Part shown: positions 12,301-25,359 of the stretch, one piece after another
Numbering within the stretch: the stretch's first letter is position 1
Layout: each line of letters opens with the position of its first letter
Source of the DNA: Arachis hypogaea
Taxonomy: Eukaryota; Streptophyta; Magnoliopsida; Fabales; Fabaceae
DNA: 64,000 nt
Direction: 5' to 3'
Assembly (NCBI RefSeq): GCF_003086295.3
Contig: NC_092054.1
Span: 19,169,878-19,233,877 of the forward strand
The notes under the pieces: model-generated
What the model was told of the DNA's origin: nothing
The model's input: the letters and a program-made list of their open reading frames with translations, nothing else
The model's database searches: none
Program-made: the position numbers and the translations under genes

Positions 12301-15300
12301 AAGTGTAAGAAGTTCCATGAGTGCCATGTTGGTTTAGAGCCTCTACTATAATCCTTGCTTCCTTGGTTTGAAGCTTGCAATAAGTGTAATGTTTATAGTG
12401 CATGTAATAAAGGGGTGGTGAATGTACTTGGTCAACTAAAGGGGTGGTGTGTGTAATTTGATAAATCTCAAACAAAAAGGTTCAGAGGTTCACATAATCA
12501 CATATATGTATTAAACAAAATTAATCATATGTTATAAACAATAATATAGCTCAACTCAAAGTGAGCAAGGTTCACATTAATAAACCAAAATAAAGCATGA
12601 AATAACCAACAAAACACAAGATATAGTGATATACCACATCCCTAATCCTGCAATAACATTTCACTCTAATTAAGAGCAACAAACTAAGATAATATTCTTA
12701 GTCCGTCAATAGGTCAACTCTATGATTTTCACAAATCATTGTTCTCAAACAAACTATGATTTTATCCTCCAAAACCATGATCCATATAAGGAAACTTCAA
12801 ACCATTTTTGGGAGTATATCTCAACTCTTCTAGCCCCTTTTATCTTAAAGGATATGTCTCAAATCTGAATCAATATTCTATAATGCTTTAGCTTTTATAT
12901 ATCACTTCCAAATGCAGCGACATAATTCAATCTCCCTTGCCAGATTCAATTGCGAGGGATTTGAACAAAAAAGAGGCTCCATGTAGCACAATAACCACAG
13001 AAACAATCAGGTGCAGAAGTATCATAATCCCAATCTTATTACTTATGTTGTAGGCATCAATCAACACAGTTATCACTTACAGCAACAAATTCCAAAAATA
13101 TTAGCAGCAACAAGCCAAACAACATTTAAAATTTTTCACTTATAGCAGCGAAAATAACAACACTGTTAGGAAAACAAAGAAGAACGACAGATTAGCAGAA
13201 GCAACATCGCACCTTCTACACAAATTCACAGAAAAGCAAAAGCAGAAAGGCAGGCGTGGCGTGGCGTGAGCGGAATCAGAGCATCAGAGAGTCAATGTAG
13301 CAGTAGAATCAAAAGCGCAGAGCAGCATTTAACGAGAAAGGAAATGGTGGCGGCGAACCGAAAAGGCACAGGCGGCAACGACGACAAAAGAGCGGCGGCG
13401 ATGAACAATTGGAGATGGAGATGAATCAGATTATCAGAATAGCTTTCTCCCCTTTTAGTTTAAGTAAGTAATAGGGAAGAGATTCAACTCAATGTTTCTT
13501 CCGGAAGAAAAAAAAAGAGCTGTTGGAAAAGTATTGGGAGACCATATAATATTAAACACTGCATAAAAGATTATACAAAAATAAATTAAATAAAAATTAA
13601 CGAAAAGGAAAGGATAAATTATACTTACAAGTTACAACCACTCGGAGTTTATCAAAACTACACACACCACCTCACTATTTGATTAGTATACACTCACCTT
13701 TCCAGCATTATATCTAATGAGATGTGCTGTTTCTATTGGTCCATTGAATTGAAACATTATTAAATTAAAAATGCGTTGTTAAACGTCATTGTTAACCCAT
13801 AAGTCCATGCATAGAAACAAAAGGATAATACAGAAATCATTGGATTTTAACTGTTTTGGGGGATATTTTGCCAATTTAATTGAACAAAGCAAAAGTAAAT
13901 GGAAAAAAGCACTAGTCCACATGTATAAAGATTTGTTAGTTACATCAATGCCAAAGGGTCTAAGTGTAAGAAGTTCCACGAGTGCCATATTGGTTTAGAG
14001 CCTCTACTATAATCCTTGCTTCCTTGGTTCGAAACTTGCAATCAGTGTAATGTTTACAGTGCATGTAATAAAGGGGTGGTGAATGTACACCGTCAACTAA
14101 AGGGGTGGTGTGTGTAATTTGATAAATCTCAAACAAAATGGTTCAGAGGTTCACATAATCGCATATATGTATTAAACAAAATTCACCATATGTTATATAC
14201 AATAATAAAGCTCAACACAAAGTGAACAAGGTTCACATTAACAAACCAAAATAAAGCATGAAATAACCAACAAAACACAAGATATAGTGATATACCATAT
14301 CCCTAAACCTCCAATAACCTTTCACTCTAATTAAGAGCAACAAACTAAGATAATATTCTTAGTCCGTCAATAGGTCTACTCTATGATTTTCACAAATCAT
14401 TGTTCTCAAACAAACTATGATTTCATCCTCCAAAACCATGATCTATATAAGGAAACTTCAAACCATTTTGGGGATTATATCTCAACTCTTCTAGCCCCTT
14501 TTATCTTAAAGGATATGTCTCAAATCTGAATCAACATTCTATAATGCTATAGCTTTTATATATCATTTCCAAATGCAGCGCCATAATTCAATCTCCCTTG
14601 CCAGATTCAATTGCGAGGGGTTTGAAGAAAAAAGAGGCTCCATGTAGCACAATAACAACAGAAACAATCAGGAGCAGAAGTATCGTAATCCAAATCTTAT
14701 TACTTATGTTGTAGGCAGCAATCAACACAGTTATCACTTACAGCAACAACTTCCAAAAATATTAGCAGCAACAGGCCAAACAACATTTAAAAATCTCACT
14801 TATAGCAGCAGAAACAACAACGCTGGAATGAAGACAAAGAAGAACGACAGATCAACAGAAGCAACATCGCACCTTTTACACAAATTCATAGAACAGCAAA
14901 AGCAGAATGGCAGGCGTGGCGTGGCGTCAGCGGAATCAGAGCATCAAAGAGTCAATGTAGCAGCAAAATCAAAAGCGCATAGCAGCATTTAACGAGAAAG
15001 GAGACAGTGGCGGTGAACCGGAAAGGTGCAGGCTCTAACGGCGACAGAAGAGCGGCGACAATGAACAATTGGAGATGGAGATGAATTAGATTATCAGAAT
15101 AGCTTTCTCCTCTTTTAGTTTAAGTATGTAACAGGGAAGAGATTCAACTCCATGTTTCTTCCGTTAGAAAAAAAAAGGAGCAGTTGGAAAAGTATAGGGA
15201 GACCATATAATATTAAACACTGCATAAAAGATTATACAAAAATAAAATAAATAAAAAATAACAAAAAGGAAAGGATAAATTACACTTACAAGTTACAACC

Positions 15301-18300
15301 GCTGGAGTTTATCAAAACTACACACACCACCTCACTATTTGACTTGTATACACTCACCTCTCCAGCATTATATCTAATGAGATGTGATGTCTCTATAGGT
15401 CCATCAAATTGAAACATTATTAAATTAAAAATACGTTGTCAGACGTCATCGTTAACCCATAAGTCCATGCATAGAAACAAAAGGATAATACAGAAATTTC
15501 TGGATTTTAACTTTGTTACGGGGGATATTTTGCCAATGTAATTGAACAAAGCAAGGGTAAATGGAAAAAGCACTAGTCCACATGTATAAGGATTTGTTAG
15601 TTACATCAACGCCAAGGGGTCTAAGTGTAAGAAGTTCCATGAGTGCCATGTTGGTTTAGAGCCTCTACTATAATCCTTGCTTCCTTGGTTCAATGCTTGC
15701 AATCAGTGTAATGTTTACAGTGCATGTAATAAAGGGGTGGTGAATGTACATGGTCAACTAAAGGGGTGGTGTGTGTAATTTGATAAATCTCAAACAAAAA
15801 GGTTCAGAGGTTCACATAATCACATATATGTATTAAACAAAATTCATCATATGTTATAAACAATAATAAAGCTCAACTCAAAGTGAGCAAGGTTCACATT
15901 AACAAACCAAAATAAAGCATGAAATAACTAACAAAACACAAGATATAGTGATATACCACATCCCTAATCCTGTAATAACATTTCACTCTAATTAAGAGCA
16001 ACAAACTAAGATAATATTCTTAGTCCGTCAATAGGTCTACTCTATGATTTTCACAAATCATTGTTCTCAAACAAACTATGATTTCATCCTCCAAAACCAT
16101 GATCCATATAAGGAAACTTCAAACCATTTTGGGGAGTATATCTCAACTCTTCTAGCCGCTTTTATCTTAAAGGATATGTCTCAAATCTGAATCAACATTC
16201 TATAATGCTTTAGCTTTTATATATCACTTCCAAATGCAGTGCCATAATTCAATCTCCCTTGCCAGATTCAATTGCGAGGGGTTTGAAGAAAAAAGAGGCT
16301 CCATGTAGCACAATAACAACAGAAACAATCAGGAGCAGAAGTATCATAATCCCAATCTTATTACTTATGTTGTAGGCATCAATCAACACAGTTATCACTT
16401 ACAGCAACAAATTCCAAAAATATTAGCAGCAACACGCCAAACAACATTTAAAATTTTCACTTATAGCAGCAGAAACAACAACACTGGTAGGAAAACAATG
16501 AAGAACGACAGATCAGCAGAAGCAACATCGCACCTTCTACACAAATTCAAAGAACAGAAGAAGCAGAAAGGCGGGCATGGCGTGGCGTGAGCAGAATCAG
16601 AGCATAAGAGAGTCAATGTAGCAGCAGAATCAAAAGCGCAGAGCAGCATTTAACGAGAAAGGAGGCTGTGGCGGCGAACCGAAAGGGCGCAGGCGGCAAC
16701 GGCGACAGAAGATCGGCGGCGATGAACAATTGGAGATGGAGATGAATCAGATTATCAGAATAGCTTTCTCCTCTTTTAGTTTAAGTATGTAACAGGGAAG
16801 AGATTCAACTCCATGTTTCTTCCGGTAGAAAAAAAAAAAGGAGCAGTTGGAAAAGTATAGGGAGACCATATAATATTAAACACTGCATAAAATATTATAC
16901 AAAAATGAAATAAATAAAAAATAACAAAAAGGAAAGGATAAATTACACTTACAAGTTACAACCACTCGGAGTTTATCAAAACTACACACACCACCTCACT
17001 ATTTAACTAGTATACACTCACCTCTCCAGCATTATATCTAATGAGATGTGCTGTCTCTATAGGTCCATTAAATTGAAACATTATTAAATTAAAAATACGT
17101 TGTCAAACGTCATCGTTAACCCATAAGTCTATGCGTAGAAACAAAAGGATAATACAGAAATCTCTGTATTTTAACTTTGTTATGGGGGATATTTTGCCAA
17201 TTTAATTGAACAAAGCAAAAGTAAATGGAAAAAAAGCACTAGTTCACATGTATAAGGATTTGTTAGTTACATCATCGCCAAGGGGTCTAAGTATAAGACA
17301 TTCCATGGGTGCCATGTTGGCTTAGAGCCTCTACTATAATCCTTGCTTCCTTGGTTCGAAACTTGCAATCAGTGTAATGTTTACAGTGCATGTAATAAAG
17401 GGGTGGTGAATGTACACGGTCAACTAAAGGAGTGGTGTGTGTAATTTGATAAATCTCAAACAAAAAGGTTCAGAGGTTCACATAATCACATATATGTATT
17501 AAACAAAATTCATCATTTGTTATATACAATACTAAAGCTCAACACAAAGTGAGCAAGGTTCACATTTACAAACAAAAATAAAGCATGAAATAACCAACAA
17601 AACACAAGATATAGTGATATACCACATCCCTAAACCTCCAATAACCTTTCACTCTAATTAAGAGCAACAAACTAATATAATATTCTTAGTCCGTCAATAG
17701 GTCTACTCTATGATTTTCACAAATCATTGTTCTCAAACAAACTATGATTTCATCCTCAAAAACCATGATCCATATAAGGAAACTTCAAACCATTTTTGGG
17801 AGTATATCTCAACTCTTCTAGCCCCTTTTATCTTAAAAGATATGTCTCAAATCTGAATCAACATTCTATAATGCTATAGCTTTTATATATCACTTATAAA
17901 TGCAGTGCCATAATTCAATCTCCCGTGCCAGATTCAATTGCGAGGGGTTTGAAGAAAAAAGAGGCTCCATGTAGCACACTAACAACAGAAACAATCAGGA
18001 GCAGAAATATCGTAATCCCAATCTTATTAATTATGTTGTAAGCATGAATCAACACAGTTATCACTTACAGCAACAAATTCCAAAAATATTAGCAGCAACT
18101 GGCCAAACAACATTTAAAATTCTCACTTATAGCAGCAGAAACAACAACACTGGTAGGAAAACAAAGAAGAACGACAGATCAGCAGAAGCAACATCGCACC
18201 TTCTACACAAATTCACAGAACAACAGAAGCAGAAAGGCGGGCGCTGCGTGGCGTGAGCGGAATCAGAGCATCAGAGAGACAATGTAGCAGCAGAATTAAA

Positions 18301-21300
18301 AGCGCAGAGCAGCATTTAACGAGAAAAGAGACGGTGGCGGCAAACCGGAAAGGCGCAGGCGGCAACGGCGACAGAAGATCGGCGGTGATGAACAATTGGA
18401 GATGGAGATGAATCAGATTATCAGAATAGCTTTCTCCTCGTTTAGTTTAAGTATGTAACAGGGAAGAGATTCAACTCCATGTTTCCTCCGGTAGAAAAAA
18501 AAAGGAGCAGTTTGAAAAGTATAGGGAGACCATATAATATTAAACACTGCATAAAAGATTATACAAAAATAAAATAAATAAAAAATAACAAAAAGAAAGG
18601 ATAAATTACACTTACAAGTTACAACCACTCAAAGTTTATCAAAACTACACACACCACCTCACTATTTGACTAGTATACACTCACCACTCCAGCATTATAT
18701 CTAATGAGATGTACTGTCTCTATAGGTCCATTAAATTGAAACATTATTAAATTAAAAATACATTGTCAAACGTCATCGTTAACCCATAAGTCCATGCATA
18801 GAAACAAAAGGAAAATACAGAGATCTCTGGATTTTAACTTTGTTGTGGGGGATATTTTGTAATTTAATTAAACAAAGCAAAAGTAAATGGAAAAAAGCAC
18901 TAATCCACATGTATAAGGATTTGTTAGTTACATCAACGCCAAGGGGTCTAAGTGTAAGAAGTTCCATGAGTGCCATGTTGGTTTAGAGCCTCTAGTATAA
19001 TCCTTTCTTTCTTGGTTCGAAACTTGCAATCAGTGTAATGTTTACAGTACATGTAATAAAGCGGTGGTGAATGTACATGGTCAACTAAAGGGGTGGTGTG
19101 TGTAACTTGATAAATCTCAAACAAAAAGGTTCAGAGGTTCACATAATCACATATATGTGTTAAATAAAATTCATCATATGTTATAAACAATAATAAAGCC
19201 CAACACAAAGTGAGCAAGGTTCACATTAACAAACCAAAATAAAGCATGAAATAACCAACAAAACAAAAGTTATAGTGATATACCACATCCCTAAACCTCC
19301 AATAACCTTTCACTCTAATTAAGAGCAACAAACTAAGATAATATTCTTAGTTCGTCAATAGGACTACTCTATGATTTTCACAAATCATTGTTCTCAAACA
19401 AACTATGATTTCATCCTCCAAAACCATGATCCATATAAGGAAACTTCAAACCATTTTGGGGAGTATATCTCAACTCTTCTAGCCCCTTTTATCTTAAAGG
19501 ATATGTCTCAAATCTGAATCAACGGTCTATAATGCTTTAACTTTTATATATCACTTCCAAATGCAGCACCATAAGTCAATCTCCCTTGCCAGATTCAATT
19601 GCAAGGGGTTTGAAGAAAAAAGAGCCTCCATGTAGCACACTAACAACAAAAACAATCAGGAGCAGAAGTATCGTAATCCCAATCTTATTACTTATATTGT
19701 AGGCATCAATCAACATAGTTATCACTTACAGCAACAAATTCCAAAAATATTAACAGCATCAGGCCAAACAACATTTAAAATTCTCACTTACAGCAGCAGA
19801 AACAACAACACTGGTGGGAAAACAAAGAAGAACGACGACAGATCAGCAGAAATAATGCACCTTCTACACAAATTTACAGAACAGTAGATACAGAAAGGCG
19901 GGCGTGGCATGGCGTGAGCGGAATCAGAGCATCAGAGAGTCAATGTGGCAGCAGAATCAAAAGCACAGAGCAACATTTAACGAGAAAGGAGACGGTGGCG
20001 GCCAACCGGAAAGGCGTAGGCGGCAACCGCGACGGAAGAGCGGCGGCGATGAGCAATTGGAAATGGAGATGAATCAGATTATCAAAATAGCTTTCTCCTC
20101 TTTTAGTTTAAGTATGTAACAGGGAAGAGATTCAACTCAATGTTTCTTCCGGTAGAAAAAAAAAGGAGCAGTTGGAAAAGTATAGGGAGACCACATAATA
20201 TTAAATACTGCATAAAAGATTATACAAAAATAAAATAAATAAAAAATAATAAAAAGAAAAGGATAAATTACACTTACAAGTTACAACCACTCGGAGTTTA
20301 TCAAAACTACACACACCCCCTCACTATTTGACTAGGATACACTTACCTCTCCAGCATTATATCTAATGAGATGTACTATCTCTATAGGTCCATTAAATTG
20401 AAACGTTATTAAATTAAAAATACGTTGTCAACCGTCATCGTTAACCCATAAGTCCATGCATAGAAACAAAAGGATAATACAGTGATCTCTGGATTTTAAC
20501 TTTGTTATGGGGAATATTTTGCAATTTAATTGAACAAAGCAAAAGTAAATGGAAAAAAGCACTGGTCCACATGTATAAGGATTTGTTAGTTACATCAACG
20601 CTAAGGGGTCTAAGTGTAAGAGGTTCCATGAGTGCCATGTTGGTTTAGAGCGTCTACTATAATTCTTGCTTCCTTGGTTCGAAACTTGCAATCAATGTAA
20701 TGTTTACAGTGCATGTAATAAAGGGGTGGTGAATGTACACGGTCAACTAAAGGGGTGGTGTGCGTAATTTGATAAATCTCAAACAAAAAGGTTCAGAGGT
20801 TCACAAAATCACGTATATGTATTAAACAAAATTCATCATATGTTATATACAATAATAAAGCTCAACACAAAGTGAGCAAGGTTCGCATTAAGAAACCAAA
20901 ATAAAGCATGAAATAACCAACAAAACACAAGATATAATGATATACCACATCCCTAAACCTCCAATAACCTTTCACTCTAATTAAGAGCAACAAACTAAGA
21001 TAATATTCTTAGTCCGTCAATAGGTCTACTCTATGATTTTCACAAATCATTGTTCTCAAACAAACATGATTTCATCCTCCAAAACCATGATCCATATAAG
21101 GAAACTTCAAACCATTTTTGGGAGTATATCTCAACTCTTCTAGCCCCTTTTATCTTAAAGGATATGTCTCAAATCTGAATCAACATTCTATAATGCTATA
21201 GCTTTTATATATCACTTCCAAATACAGCTCCATAATTCAATCTCCCTTGCCATATTCAATTGTAAGGGGTTTGAAGAAAAAAGAGGCTCCATGTAGCACA

Positions 21301-21868
21301 ATAACAACAGAAACAATCAGGAGCAGAAGTATCGTAATCCCAATATTATTACTTATGTTGTAGGCATCAATCAACATAGTTATCACTTACAGCAACAAAT
21401 TCCAAAAATATTAGCAGCAACAAGCCAAACAACATTTAAAATTTTTACTTATAGTAGCAGAAACAACAACACTTGTAGGAAAATAAAAAAGAACAAAAGA
21501 TCAGCAGAAGCAACATCGCACCTTCTACACAAATTCACAGAATAGCAGAAGCAGAAAGGCAGGCGTGGCATGGCGTGAGCGAAATCAGTGCATCAGAGAG
21601 TCAATGTAGCAGCAGAATCAAAAGCGCAGAGCAACATTTAACGAGAAAGGAGACGATGGCGGTGAACCGGAAATGCGTAGGTGGCAACGGCGACAGAAGA
21701 GCGGCGGCGATGAACAATTGGTGTTGGAGATGAATCAGATTATCAGAATAGTTTTCTCCTCTTTTAGTTTAAGTATGTAATAGGGAAGAGATTCAACTAC
21801 ATATTTTTTCCGGTAGAAAAAAATAGAGCAGTTGGAAAAGTATAGGGAGACCATATAATATTAAACAA
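9386..21868. repeat. Macrosatellite array, about 1.66-kb units in tandem
   Basis: Using the landmark ggtctactctatg, unit starts fall at 9386, 11047, 12712, 14373, 16034, 17700, 19361 and 21023, giving periods of 1661, 1665, 1661, 1661, 1666, 1661 and 1662 bp. The last unit breaks off near 21868 (after ttaaaca). Units are clearly related along their whole length with a few percent divergence and all in the same orientation. Short frames inside units, such as those beginning MALMELL on the minus strand or MAWRERNQ on the plus strand, are not conserved as coding sequence. Diagnostic variants alternate between neighbours (see findings). I recognise no gene, and the unit does not look like rDNA or 5S DNA. 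Confidence 0.93.
10286..10815. repeat. Inverted-repeat module inside each macrosatellite unit (representative copy)
   Basis: The sequence around 10318-10360 (gagtttatcaaaactacaca and following) is an imperfect reverse complement of that around 10770-10805 (ending gtgtgtaatttgataaatct). Similarity extends outward over roughly 80-90 bp per arm, enclosing about 350 bp. The same module recurs in every unit, for example near 11950-12475 and 13620-14130. It resembles an old MITE-like sequence that was amplified with the unit. No target duplication can be assigned. Confidence 0.6.
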
Positions 21869-22151
21869 TGTTAATAATGGTACGTTTAACTCAAGAGGTA
21901 TCCAGATGATTATGTTGATTTTTAGTTGGATGGTGGTTATTTTTTTTATTCGGTTTAGTCAAGCACATTTAACAATAGTTGGATATTCAATTCACACAGA
22001 TGGTTATTCTAATGTTAGGGTTTATATGGTAATTTGGAGTGGAGTATTTTTTTTATTTTATTGGGTCAATTCTAGAGTTTATTGTTCACAAAAGTAGTTG
22101 TTTACCTAACAAAATCGATTCTTTTTTATTCAGTGAGAGAAAAAATAAAAA
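21869..22151. other. Spacer between array and copia element
   Basis: Array homology stops at about 21868 and unrelated AT-rich sequence follows up to the copia LTR. A 63-codon frame at 21906-22097 is hydrophobic and of low complexity, and I see no reason to call it a gene. Confidence 0.6.
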
Positions 22152-22156
22152 GTAAG

Positions 22157-22399
22157 TGTTGTGATAAGAATGAAGGATGTGGATACACATTTCCAAGAGA
22201 ATCACATTAAATGAAGGTTGAAAAATAAACACTTCATGCATGTATAAATAGGGCATGATCTGAGGCCATATATACACGAACAATCAATAAAATTCTTTCC
22301 CTCTCTTGTACTGCTAACACACTTTTCTCTCTCTTTTATATTTCTTTATTTTATATTTGTTATCTCTTCCTTATTTATTTATTTAGTTATTTCACAACA
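22157..22399 (+). repeat. 5' LTR of the copia element
   Basis: 243 bp, starting TGTTGTGATAAGAATG and ending TTTCACAACA. It contains a TATA-like tataaatag at about 22245 and a CT-rich 3' part. Confidence 0.93.
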
Positions 22400-22459
22400 C
22401 GTTATCAGCACGAGACTCTGATCAAATTTTAGGAAGGCTCCAGGTAACAAATTTTCATT

Positions 22460-23330
22460 ATGTCAAAACTCTCTCATCTTGAATTTAATGCTCTTGATAT
22501 ATCTGGAAACAATTATTTATCATGGATACTAGATGCTAAAATCTATCTTGATTCAATGGATCTTGAAAATACCATTAAGGCTAAAAATAATACATCCCAA
22601 AAGGATAAAGCCAAAGCCATGATTTTTCTTCATCGTCATCTTGACGTATGATTGAAAAATGAATCTCACGTTAAAAGATTCTGTAGATCTGTGAAAAGAC
22701 CTTGAAGAAAGGTATAATCATAAAAAAAACGGTAATACTTCCTCAAACCCGATATGTTAGAGAAAACTTTCTCAACCTTCCATGCCTCGAATGTGCTCCT
22801 GCAGCAGCAGTATCGAGAAAAAGGATTTAAAAAAAGTATTCTAAGTTAATTTCTTGTCTTCTTGTTACTGAACGCAACAATAAGTTACTTTTAAGGAATC
22901 ATGAAGTGCGCCTAGTTAGCGCCGCCCCATTTCCTGAAGCAAATGCGGCAAATCATAACCCCAGAAGAGGTAAATGGCAAGATTTTGGTAACAAGAAAAA
23001 TTATGGAAGGAAGAAGAATTATGTTCACAAGAAAGGATCTCACCAGAAGTGGAATAAAGAAAGAAACAATGGGCAAAATAAATCAATTGAAGATAAATAT
23101 TTCTCTTGTGGTGGAACGAGTCATTGGTCACGTACCTGTCGTACCCCAAGGCACCTAGTCGATCTTTATCAAGCATATTTGAAAAAAAGACGACAAAGAA
23201 AAAGAAACAAATTTTGTTTTAAATGATATTGAAAATTTCACCACTCATTATGATGTATCTGATTTCTTTGAGGATCTTGAAAGAAATATTGGCCATTTGA
23301 TCAATGATGGAATAGTTTAATGTGTGTGTT
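22460..23330 (+). pseudogene. Copia gag, broken
   Basis: Gag would build the particle. The N-terminal part (63 codons from 22460, starting MSKLSHLEFNALD) is copia-type gag and ends at a stop. After about 22650 homology continues in shifted frames and part of the central gag domain seems to be missing. The basic C-terminal part at 22906-23226 contains the nucleocapsid knuckle. Its residues read YFSCGGTSHWSRTC, so the first cysteine of the CX2CX4HX4C motif is tyrosine. The fragment ends before the protease remnant near 23600. Confidence 0.82.
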
Positions 23331-23646
23331 TGTTAAGTATTCATGTGAATAAATAATGTAAGAAACTTCTTGTTAAGTTTTATGCATTTGAATTTCAAGT
23401 GTGATATATATGAATAATGTTTGATAAAATATTTATGTTTATGAATTTCAAAATTACTGAATGTGCCAAGATAATAATAACAAAAATTTTTAGTATATGA
23501 TGCTATGTACAGTACTTCTTAGAAAAACGATTTCAATTAAGAATATAATTTTACTGTGCATATACTTTTACTCATTTTATTATTATTATTTATCTTTGAA
23601 GAGAATGGTAAGGACATATAATGAAGATGTATGCTTTGCGGATAGT

Positions 23647-25359
23647 TGGTGCACGAAGTTGTGATACATATCCATGGCTTCAAAGGCCTGGTGCTCTGAT
23701 CTAGTTTTATTGTCTGTCACAACTTCGATACAACTAACCAGCAAGTGCACTAGGTCGTCCAAGTAATACCTTACGTGAGTAAGGGTCGAATCCCACGGAG
23801 ATTGTTGGTATGAAGCAAGCTATGGTCACCTTGCAAATCTCAGTCAGGCGGATTTAAACATGATACTTTATTAGATTTAAAATAAACAATAAAAGGGATA
23901 GAGATACTTATGTAGATTCATTGGCAGGAATTTCAGATAAGCGAATGGAGATGCTTTTCGTTCCTCTGAACCTCTGCTTTCCTGCTATCTTCATCCAATC
24001 AGTCTTACTCCTTTCCATGGCTGGCTTTATGTGATACATCACCACTGTCAATGGCTACTTTCGGTCATCTCTCGGGAAAATGATCCAATGCCCTGTCACG
24101 GCACGGCTAATCGTCTGGAGGCATCACCCTTGTCAATGGCTTCATCTTATCCTCTCAGTGAATAATATGCTCACGCACCCTGTCACGGCACGGCTATTCA
24201 TCTGTCAGTTCTCGATCATGCCGGAATAGGATTTACTATCCTTTTGCGTCTGTCACTAACGCCCTGCAATCGCGAGTTCGGAGCTCGTCACAGTCATTCA
24301 ATCATTGAATCCTACTCGGAATACCACAGACAAGGTTTAGACCTTCCGGATTCTCTTGAATGCCGCCATCATTCTAGCTTACGCCACGAAGACTCTGGTT
24401 AGGAGATCTAAGAGATACTCATTCTAGCTTAATTCATGTAGAACAGAAGTGTTTGTCAGGCACGCGTTCATAAGGGAGAAGGATGATGAGCGTCACACAT
24501 AATCATCACCTTCATCACGTTCTTGGGTGCGAATGGATATCTTAGAAGAGAAATAAGAAGAATTGAATAGAAAACAGTAGTACTTGCATTAATCTTTGAG
24601 GAACAGCAGAGCTCCACACCTTAATCTATGGAGTGTAGAAACTCTGCCGTTGAAAATACATAAGTGAAGGTCCAGGCATGGCCGAGATGGCCAGCCCCCT
24701 AAAACGTGATCAAAGGATCATAAGGTAATCCAAAGATGCCTAATACAATAGTAAAAGGTCCTATTTATAATAAACTAGCTACTAGGGTTTACATGAGTAA
24801 GTAATTGATGCATAAATCCACTTCCTGGGCCCACTTGGTGTGTGTTTGGGCTGAGCCAGAGTGTTGCACGTGCAGAGGCCATTTGTGGAGTTGAACGCCA
24901 GTTTCTGTGCTAGTTTGGGCGTTCAACTCTGGTTTTGGATCCTTATCTGGCGCTGGACGCCAGATTTGGGCAGAAGGCTGGCGTTGAACGCCAGTTTACG
25001 TCATCAATTCTTGGCCAAAGTATGGACTATTATATATTGCTGGAAATCCCTGGATGTCTACTTTCCAACGCAATTGGAAGCGCGCCATTTCGAGTTCTAT
25101 AGCTCCAGAAAATCCACTTTGAGTGCAGGGAGGTCAGAATCCAACAACATCAGCAGTCCTTTTTCAACCTCTGAATCTGATTTCTGCTCAAGTCCCTCAA
25201 TTTCAGCCAGAAAATACCTGAAATCACAGAAAAACATACAAACTCATAGTAAAGTCCAGAAATATGAATTTAACATAAAAACTAATGAAAACATCCCTAA
25301 AAGTAACTAGATCCTACTAAAAACAATGCCAAAAAGCGTATAAATTATCCGCTCATCAA
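23647..25359 (-). mobile_element. Solo LTR of a Ty3/gypsy-type element inside the copia protease
   Basis: This 1,713-bp insertion has TG...CA ends and a perfect 5-bp target duplication atagt (23642-23646 and 25360-25364). Removing it rejoins the copia protease frame (aspartate codon region ...GCG GAT AGT | GCA AGT...). A TATAAATA on the minus strand at 24762-24769 suggests minus orientation, starting TGATGAGCGGATAATTT. It carries several short palindromes of the TGGCGTTGAACGCCA type at 24880-25000. No internal retroelement sequence remains, so it is a solo LTR (or a non-coding short element). The 149-codon frame at 24861-25310 lies within it and is not a gene. Confidence 0.88.

Noticed and set aside
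13779..20638. Repeated minus-strand frames starting MALMELLTLRPLG in several macrosatellite units
   Set aside because: They recur only because the units repeat. Other units have stops or shifts at the same place, and there is no start context or homology to support a gene.
9386..21868. CRISPR-like or rDNA spacer array
   Set aside because: The unit is 1.66 kb without short repeat-spacer structure, no rRNA sequence is seen, and the window is a plant nuclear genome.
24861..25310. 149-codon plus-strand frame
   Set aside because: It lies wholly inside the solo LTR, antisense to its likely orientation, and includes the palindrome cluster. No protein family is recognised.
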